DNA of 64,000 bases. It comes from Anagrus nilaparvatae. Taxonomy: Eukaryota; Arthropoda; Insecta; Hymenoptera; Mymaridae. The stretch spans positions 12,566,001-12,630,000 of the forward strand of contig JAKSXM010000263.1 in assembly GCA_022575985.1 (NCBI GenBank), written 5' to 3'. The notes under the pieces were generated by a model that saw only the letters and a list, made by a program, of their open reading frames with translations, was not told the DNA's origin and searched no databases. This document shows, piece after piece, positions 57,460 through 64,000 of the stretch. Numbering within the stretch: position 1 is the stretch's first letter; the number at the start of each line of letters is the position of its first letter. A program made the position numbers and the translations under genes.

Positions 57460-59565
57460 ATGCAAAATGATAAAAATAATATACCTCAGGCTGATAAGCC
57501 ACTTCATGAAGTGTCGAATTCAGCTGTCAGTTCCGATCGGGTGAAAGCCCCGGTGGCTGGCACCGGCCCCATGGACTCTGAGGGGGGCCAACAATTTTGC
57601 ATGGAGGCGGATTTAACACCATCTTCCGCCCAGGGGGGATCACGAAACGAACTTCAAGCCATAGTTTTGCTTGAACATATTCAGCAAATGCCAAAAAAGC
57701 CAAATGCACCAAACAACGGTGCAAGGAATACCGTACCAAGCTATGCGGAGCACTTCAAATATCTGCAAGGCATACTACAGGGTACTGACAGCCTTGACCA
57801 AGGACCGGCCATGGCACAAACAGTGATGGAAAGGCCTAATGCCTATCATAAGTTTATCACCGTTGTAAAGGATGCTATACAGGCAGTGGAAAAACACCAC
57901 AAGGACATGAAGGAAGCAAATGACAAGATGACATACCATTGTTCAGAAGTCCAAAGAAATTGCGGCATGCCCATTAAAATGGGAGTGAAAGACCTCGATA
58001 ATGCCCTTATCCAAATTGAGCTGATCGCGAAGAGACTGCGTGTGGAAACGCAAGAAATTGAGTCTGCTCTTGGGAAAGCATCGCAGAAAATGGCAAAGAG
58101 GGTCCGATCGCCTTCTTCTGAAGAGAATTCTCCAGAATCAAGGCAAATAAGCAAGATCTCCAAAAGATCCCTCCAAAATGCTAGCGGTATAGCTACATCT
58201 GAGGAGGAGCAGCAAAAGAACGCGAAGCTCCAGAAAGAAGAGGAGGAGGAAATGCTGCGTAAATACACTCTGAGAAAAGAGCAAGAGCAGAGGAAGAAGG
58301 AAAATGCGCGTTTGGAAAAGGAGGAAAAAGAGCGGCAGAAAAATGAGAAACTGCTCCAGGAAAAAACAAGTCTGCTACAACTACACCAAAAGCAGAACCT
58401 GGAACAGAGGAAAGCAAAGGCGCCACCTAAAGAGAAGGGAGGAGAGCATCCCAACAGGGAGGACCCAAAGACGGCGCCTAACAACACCAAGGCGGACGGC
58501 CCACGGGATAACTCTGGGACCTCCCCAAGGAAGGATAAAAAATCTCCCAAGCATTTGTCCAAAAAGAAGAGAAAGCAACAAAAGAAGCTTAGAAAATTGC
58601 AGCTTAGGCGTGGAAGCAACTCACCCGAAAATACGAATCAGCCATCTGAAACAACGCAGATGGCTGATGGAAAGGTGAACAATCAGGTGCAATCTCAGAG
58701 GCCAACGGACAAGGAGGAAAACTGGCAGGTAAAGGGTAGAACGAAGAAGAAACCCAGAGCCAAGAGTGCCCAACAGGCTAAGAAACCTGCTGAAAAAGTT
58801 CTTCCAAAAATGGGAAGGCGCAGGTATAGGAAAAGGAAGAAAGCCTTCCAGATTACCCCAGCGGCGGGTAAGACGTACGAGGAAACGCTCATCGATCTAA
58901 GGCGCAATGTTAACCTCGAAGAAGCTGGAGCGAAGATTCACCGCGTCAGGAAAGCTCAAAATGGCAGTGTCCTGATCGAGTTGGAGGCAATCCAGGACCG
59001 CCAAAAGCTGGAAGATGCGGTGAAATTGGTAACGGGCCCTGACTCGAATGTCCGGGATCTGATCCCAATGCTCAAGCTCGAAATTCGAGACTTGGATGGG
59101 GTCACGAAAGAGCAGGAGATACAGGAGGCCGTTGCCAAGGCTATTGGCATTGAAAATGGTGACTCTCTCGTGGTTAGCATTTTCAAAACCAAAGGCACGA
59201 CTGGCCAGATGGCCATTGTGGAACTCTTGGAAGCGGACGCTTTACGCCTGGCCAAAAAGGGTAAAATCCAGATTGGCTGGGCATCGAGCAGGGTGCGACT
59301 TCGCGCGGACGTGAGGCGCTGTTTCAAATGCCTGGGCTACGGGCATAGTCAGTATGTTTGTAAAGGTCCGGACAGAAGCAAGGCGTGCCTTAAATGTGGC
59401 GAAGATGGACATAAAAGAGCAGAATGCAGCAAGGATAAGCATAAGTGCTTTCTCTGCAAGTCCAGAAAGGATAAGTGCTCCACGGAGCACTATCCAGGAG
59501 AGGGAAACTGCCCCAGTTACCGGGAGGCTCTGGCTGTGGCGAAAAACAGGTGTCATCGGAAATGA
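57460..59565 (+). CDS. LINE copy C ORF1: Gag-like RNA-binding protein, intact
   Basis: 701 residues, uninterrupted. Residues about 1-70 are low complexity. Residues 225-330 are a highly charged helical stretch rich in Glu/Lys/Gln ('KEEEEEMLRKYTLRKEQEQR'), likely a coiled coil. A basic linker spans 360-470. From about 470 a conserved domain is shared with copy B ('AAGKTYEETL', 'PDSNVRDLIPMLKLEIRDLD'). Three knuckles close the protein: 'CFKCLGYGHSQYVC' (about 620-633), 'CLKCGEDGHKRAEC' (about 646-659) and a third Cys/His cluster to 'GNCPSYREAL'. The protein should coat element RNA. The TGA stop overlaps the ORF2 ATG (ATGA), as in copy B. Confidence 0.93.
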   Translation: MQNDKNNIPQADKPLHEVSNSAVSSDRVKAPVAGTGPMDSEGGQQFCMEADLTPSSAQGGSRNELQAIVLLEHIQQMPKKPNAPNNGARNTVPSYAEHFKYLQGILQGTDSLDQGPAMAQTVMERPNAYHKFITVVKDAIQAVEKHHKDMKEANDKMTYHCSEVQRNCGMPIKMGVKDLDNALIQIELIAKRLRVETQEIESALGKASQKMAKRVRSPSSEENSPESRQISKISKRSLQNASGIATSEEEQQKNAKLQKEEEEEMLRKYTLRKEQEQRKKENARLEKEEKERQKNEKLLQEKTSLLQLHQKQNLEQRKAKAPPKEKGGEHPNREDPKTAPNNTKADGPRDNSGTSPRKDKKSPKHLSKKKRKQQKKLRKLQLRRGSNSPENTNQPSETTQMADGKVNNQVQSQRPTDKEENWQVKGRTKKKPRAKSAQQAKKPAEKVLPKMGRRRYRKRKKAFQITPAAGKTYEETLIDLRRNVNLEEAGAKIHRVRKAQNGSVLIELEAIQDRQKLEDAVKLVTGPDSNVRDLIPMLKLEIRDLDGVTKEQEIQEAVAKAIGIENGDSLVVSIFKTKGTTGQMAIVELLEADALRLAKKGKIQIGWASSRVRLRADVRRCFKCLGYGHSQYVCKGPDRSKACLKCGEDGHKRAECSKDKHKCFLCKSRKDKCSTEHYPGEGNCPSYREALAVAKNRCHRK

Positions 59566-62537
59566 TCAAAGTTCTCCAAGGGAACATGAGACATGCCCGG
59601 GAAGCTGGTGCACTGTTGGAGCAGATTGCCCGCGAAGAAGATTCAAATATCCTCTTACTAAGCGAGCAATCTTACAACACGAACCACAAGTACTGGGTTT
59701 CCGATGACGCTCTCTGCTGCACCATATGGCTTCGAGGCAGAGCCCAAACGTCCCTATCCCAGACAGGAAAAGGGAATTGCCACGTTTGGGCCAAGTGCGG
59801 AGAGACGACTTATATAAGTTGTTATCTCTCCCCTAACGACAGCTCGGAGGTGCTCGCTGCAAAGCTAGCCAGCATCGAGAACACTGGTGGCGTTATCCTT
59901 GGCGGAGATTTCAATGCCAGGGCCCTAGAGTGGGGCATGCCGACGACCAACCTAAGGGGACAAATGGTACTCGAAATGGCTGCTAGATGCAAACTAGTGG
60001 TCCAGAATAGTGGAATTAGGCCCACCTACGAGAGGGCGGGGTGGGGTATCTCTATCCCAGACATAACCTTCGCAACAGAAGCTGCGTCTGGGAGAATAGG
60101 CGACTGGAGGGTGATGGATGGCTACAATGGTAGCGATCATAACTACATTGCCTTCCGGGTAATGGAAGGAAACTCACAACGTCCTCCCTACAGGAGGCGT
60201 CCCCTTGGCTGGAACGTTTCAAAGATCGACTAGGACAGATTCGAGGAATACCTTCGAATCGAGTCAGCGTCGATCCCCGCTTGGCGAGGAGGGGCTACAA
60301 GCCCACGAGAGGCCGAAACCCTGGTTAAGAAAGTAACGTCTCTATTACGCGGGGCTTGCGATGCCTCGATGCCTCGCCGCAGGCCCTGGAAAGGGAGAAA
60401 ACCAGTGTACTGGTGGACTCCCGAAATAGCTGAGCTCCGAAAGGAATGCCACAGGACGCGACGAAGGGCCCAACGAGCACGGGACAGACCCGAAGCTGCT
60501 GCACACTCCCAGGTACACAAGGACGCCAAACACCGACTGGCCAAGGCCATCTTCCAAAGCAAGGCTCAATGTCTGCGTTCATTACGCGAAGACGTAAACA
60601 AGGACCCCTGGGGCCTAGGTTACAAAGTCGTAATGGGCAAATTTAACCGGGGGTCCGACAACATGATGGACGCGGCGTCGACTGAACGGATCGTCGGTGC
60701 TCTCTTCCCTGAAAGGCCCATCCGGGAAAACCCGGTTGAGGTGATACCCAGGGAAGAAGTGCCGCTGTTTAGCGAAGGCGAGATGGTCAAGGCCATAAAG
60801 GCCATGAAAAATGGCAAGGCGCCGGGGCCGGACGGGATACCGGCGGAAGTGCTCAAAAGAGCGGTCAAAGTAATCCCTGGTATCCTGTTAAGCATGTTCA
60901 ATGCTTGTTTGGTGGCTGGAGTATTCCCAAAGCAGTGGAAGGTTGCACGTCTCGTGCTCTTGAACAAGGGCAAGGGGGGAGCCCCGGACTCTCCATCAAC
61001 TTACAGACCTTTGTGTATGTTAAATACCATTGGTAAGGTGATGGAAAGCTTGCTCCGGGCAAGGCTCAGAAGGGCAATCGAGGAGGGCGGTGGTCTCTCT
61101 GAGGAGCAGCATGGTTTTCGTGAAGGGCATTCCACGATAGACGCCATTCGGCGTGTCGTGGATACCGTAGAGGCTGAGAGGGAAAAGCGGCCTGCAATTC
61201 ACAAGGACGTCCTTCTGGTAACGCTGGACGTCAAAAACGCTTTCAACTCGGCCAGGTGGGATGACATGATCCGGTCCCTCGAGTACGATTTCCGGATACC
61301 CACGTATCTGGGTAGCGTACTAAAGGATTACCTGCGGGACCGGAGACTGCTCTACGACACGCTCGACGGTAGGCGTGAAAGGGTTTTGAGTGCAGGAATC
61401 GCGCAAGGTTAGGTTCTCGGACCGGACCTGTAGAATGCCTTTTACGATGGCTTGTTGCGCATCCACCTCCCGGAAGGAGTTTCCCTGATCGGGTACGTCG
61501 ACGACGTGGCCCTGACCATAACTGGTAGGGACATGGAAGTGACCCAGGAGAGGTTGAATCTATTCATGAGACGGATCAACCTCTGGATAGGCGATCAGGG
61601 GCTCCAGCTTGCGATCCCAAAAACGAAGATCGTACTGCTGACCCGTCGAAGGGTTCCTACCGACTTCGATGTAATTATCGACGACGGCAGAAACCCTCAC
61701 ACGATCCGAACCAGAACATCGGTGAAATACCTGGGAGTTCAGCTTGATAACAAGCTGACCTTCTGGGAGCAATTTCAGAGGTCGTGTGAAAAAGCAGCGT
61801 CGGCCGCATCCTCCCTGTCAAGGCTCATGGCCAACATCGGGGGACCCAAACCAGGGAAGCGGAGGCTCCTGATGTCAGTCGTCAACTCTGTCCTGCTCTA
61901 CGGATCAGAAGTCTGGGCGAAGATCACAGAAACTGCCAAGTACAGACGAAAAATATCGTCGGTACAGAGGCAGGCGGCAGTGAGGATCGCCTGTGGATAC
62001 CACACGGTATCTCTAGAGGCGATCCAGGTTGTTGCTTCGGTGATACCCATTGACCTGCTAGCGTTGGAGCGGAAATTCATCTACGAGAGCGTAGAAGAGC
62101 GCGAAGTGGCTTCCACTCGCGCCCGCTTCAACTCTATGAAAGCATGGAAGAAACGATGGAAAAAGAACCAAGAGAAAAATTCCCTGTGGACGCGCAGACT
62201 GAACACAGACCTGCAGGCATGGATGGGACGACAGCATGGGGAGGTGGATTTCTACCTTACCCAGTTCTTAACTGGACACGGGTACTTCCGTGTCATGTTG
62301 AAGCATTGGCATAAGGTGGCAACAAAGGAGTGCTTGCACTGTCCGGGCGTGGATGATACAGTAGAGCACACATTTTTCGAATGTGTTCGCTACTCGGAGG
62401 GGCGCCCGCCCTTCCCGATTTGGAGGCCGGAGACGGTGCTCCCGGAAATGCTACGGAGTTCCGAAAATTGGAACAAAGTAGCAGAGTACGTAAGGACCAC
62501 CTTGTTGGAGAAGAAGGAGGAGGGCTTTCTATCGTAG
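59562..62537 (+). pseudogene. LINE copy C ORF2: endonuclease-reverse transcriptase with three amber stops
   Basis: About 991 codons in one frame. Endonuclease ('KVLQGNMRHAREAGALLEQ', 'GDFNARALEWGMP' near residue 116), RT ('NGKAPGPDGIPAEVLK', 'GFREGHSTIDAIRRVVDT', 'LVTLDVKNAFNSARW', 'GYVDDVAL' near 645, where B has YADD) and C-terminal 'CLHCPGVDDTVEHTFFEC' (about 925). TAG codons interrupt at 60231-60233 (Glu in B), 61410-61412 (Ser in B) and 61431-61433 (Trp in B). The frame is otherwise kept to the TAG at 62535-62537. It is inactive for its own mobilisation. Confidence 0.93.
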
Positions 62538-62718
62538 AGAGCTCTCCTGCCCCTAGGCAGGGGGGAAGGCAGCGGCCAGCTGCCTAGGCTGCGCGTCCCA
62601 AACTGAAGTTATACCTGAAAAGGGAGTTCCGGTTTGGGACAAACAAGCGCGGGGGGTTTAAAGTGTGTTTATCCAGTAAGAATCTGGGGCGTAGCCGGCG
62701 ACCGCGTTTGCCGGTGGT

Positions 62719-62790
62719 CACCCGGTTGTACACTTTGTACAACTGGGCGGTCATGGAAATTTGCGGGCCTTTAAGGCCCGCAAACACTCC
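62719..62790 (+). other. Two 3' UTR stem-loops of LINE copy C
   Basis: 'gttgtacactttgtacaac' (about 62723-62741) and the perfect 'tttgcgggcctttaaggcccgcaaa' (about 62760-62784) lie 40-100 nt before the poly(A). Copy A has both and copy B lacks the second. Confidence 0.75.
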
Positions 62791-62823
62791 ATGGCTGATG
62801 TAAGATTCACAAGATTCCCTTGA

Positions 62824-62854
<31 letters not shown>

Positions 62855-62856
<2 letters not shown>

Positions 62857-63590
62857 AAATATTGGGTAACATGATTTTTTTGTTTGGTCAAAGAAATGGT
62901 TGGTAACGATGCGAAAATTACAATTATTCGCTCAATTATTATAAAAAGATAGGAGTTTTTAACAGAATTTATAATAATTTCTTATAATTTATTTTCTCAG
63001 TGTACTTCTTGCATTTGACCAATCTTCCGCAACAATGATAATAACAATAATAATAATATTTTGTAATAAAAAAAATAACAACATTAATTGCTTCAAGATT
63101 TTAACATTATTTATATTATTCCTATTAATCACAAAATAATAAATTATTTAATTCTATAAATTGTTTGACTCTTTAAAAAATGCCAATATAACTTTTAAAT
63201 CTTAATTTTAAAATGCAAACATAACCATTTAATATTTTTAGGCTGTTTATTATTGTTTATAATTTCATTAAGCTGCATACATAAATAAACATAGCAACGA
63301 GCAAAATAATCCAAGAAAGTCAAAAAGAGGCAAGATTTCCATAACTCTTTCTTGTGTGTTATAATTTATATCAAAATAAAAAAAAAAATTGTCCTCGGAT
63401 ACAAAAAATTACTGTAAACTAAATTTCTAAAACTTGGACTCTAAATTTGGTGTTTTATGTATTTTTTTGTGACGAAGATTTCGGAGAAAAAAATTTAAAA
63501 AAAATTAATTATCAGATTCAAGATATCGAGTAAAAATCATAATTTTAAATATAAGTAATTTCATGGAAATGAATGAGGTTTTACATCGAA
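62855..63590 (+). repeat. Paralogous segment, copy 2 right part
   Basis: It continues 46243-46432 and then 51459-51900 without the Copia element. The AATAA target stands once at 63040-63044. A ~40-bp deletion relative to copy 1 lies near 63440. Confidence 0.92.
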
Positions 63591-63666
63591 ATTTCATTTC
63601 CCTATTATTCAATTATTCAACAATTTTATAAAATATTGAATAATTTTATAAATTATTCAACAATTT

Positions 63667-63994
63667 GGGTCTACCCGGGACCTACACATTTCGATCTTGC
63701 ACATCTATTTTCTTACACATTTTATTACACGAAAAAAATATTACACATTAAATAAATTAGCAAAATAAATCTTACACAAGTGTAGGAAAATTAATAATTA
63801 AATATTTTATATATTTTTATAATTTTCATATTGTTTTACAATTAAAATATATAAAATATTTAATTATTAATTTTCCTACACTTGTGTAAGATTTATTTTG
63901 CTAATTTATTTAATGTGTAATATTTTTTTCGTGTAATAAAATGTGTAAGAAAATAGATGTGCAAGATTAAAATGTGTAGGTTCCGGGTAGACCC
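63667..63994. mobile_element. 328-bp palindromic MITE at the window edge
   Basis: Arms from GGGTCTACCCGGGACCTACA to TGTAGGTTCCGGGTAGACCC are almost perfect reverse complements over about 150 bp each. The left flank is AACAATTT and the right flank begins AACAAT before the window ends, which suits an 8-bp target duplication. The GGG ends with 8-bp duplication suggest Merlin- or hAT-like types; not resolved. Confidence 0.85.
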
Positions 63995-64000
63995 AACAAT

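Larger units (their letters stand above)
56010..62854 (+). mobile_element. R1-clade LINE copy C, full length
   Basis: 6845 bp, from GGTTGGGAAATAAACC to a poly(A) of about 30 (62825-62854), flanked by a 13-bp target duplication TAAAATATTGGGT (55997-56009, 62855-62867). The uninserted sequence is present at 46243-46255. It has a 5' UTR of 1450 bp, an intact ORF1, an ORF2 with three stops, and a 3' UTR with two stem-loops. It is GC-richer than its flanks. It shares ORF2 and 3' UTR with A and B, but not the 5' UTR or the N-terminal half of ORF1. Confidence 0.96.

Noticed and set aside
57846..58619. Long open frame on the minus strand within LINE C ORF1 (257 codons, Cys/Phe/Ser-rich)
   Set aside because: It is the antisense shadow of the Lys/Glu-rich ORF1; composition follows from the sense strand and no motif is present.
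59562..62537. Programmed readthrough of amber codons in ORF2
   Set aside because: The stops fall at positions that are Glu, Ser and Trp in copy B, and two lie in conserved RT motifs. Simple nonsense mutation is enough.

Overview
This window looks like a stretch of AT-rich nuclear DNA from an insect (a parasitoid wasp or similar is my guess; order and species are inference). The reasons are an R1-clade LINE family, a Copia element primed by an internal piece of initiator tRNA-Met, BEL/Pao retroelements, and fragments of animal genes with spliceosomal introns (LAT-type SLC7 transporter, wolframin, pyridoxamine-phosphate oxidase). I see no rRNA, no intact tRNA, no CRISPR array and no bacterial operon. 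Almost everything is transposons, nested transposons, satellites and pseudogenes. Only two short host-like genes look unbroken (minus strand near 11.3-11.6 kb, plus strand at 13.0-13.6 kb).

Layout. 0-2 kb: AT-rich tandem duplications. 2.0-10.0 kb: two minus-strand R1-clade LINEs in tandem. Copy A is 5'-truncated (2045-3173) and copy B is near full length (3210-9964). (ATT)n/(TTA)n microsatellite lies at all three junctions. 10-13.7 kb: two small cysteine-rich secreted or membrane protein genes and a possible membrane-protein exon. 13.98-15.27 kb: unprocessed SLC7 pseudogene. 15.5-17 kb: ~125-bp satellite. 20.2-21.9 kb: wolframin pseudogene, MADF/Harbinger remnant and a Harbinger-type MITE. 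23.28-36.23 kb: BEL/Pao remnant and other retroelement debris between two ~95% identical 225-bp direct repeats, apparently inserted into an older repeat whose halves flank it. 36.2-45.5 kb: very long palindromes, a mariner-type MITE, G-rich arrays, a 25-bp minisatellite and one isolated PNPO exon. 46.43-51.46 kb: a Copia element with 182-bp LTRs, 5-bp target duplication, primer site and polypurine tract, interrupted by a hAT-type MITE. 51.9-55.4 kb: a satellite-like array holding a mariner-type element that carries a tRNA-like segment. 56.01-62.85 kb: a plus-strand LINE (copy C) with a 13-bp target duplication. 63.67-63.99 kb: a near-perfect palindromic MITE at the window edge.

How parts relate. 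The segments around Copia (45.93-46.43 + 51.46-51.9 kb) and around LINE C (55.69-56.01 + 62.86-63.6 kb) are paralogous copies of one sequence. Each copy serves as the empty site for the other's insertion. LINEs B and C share very similar ORF2 and ORF1 C-termini but differ in ORF1 N-termini, 5' UTRs and apparent target. All the autonomous elements seen here carry coding lesions, so none looks active as it stands, although several insertions look young.
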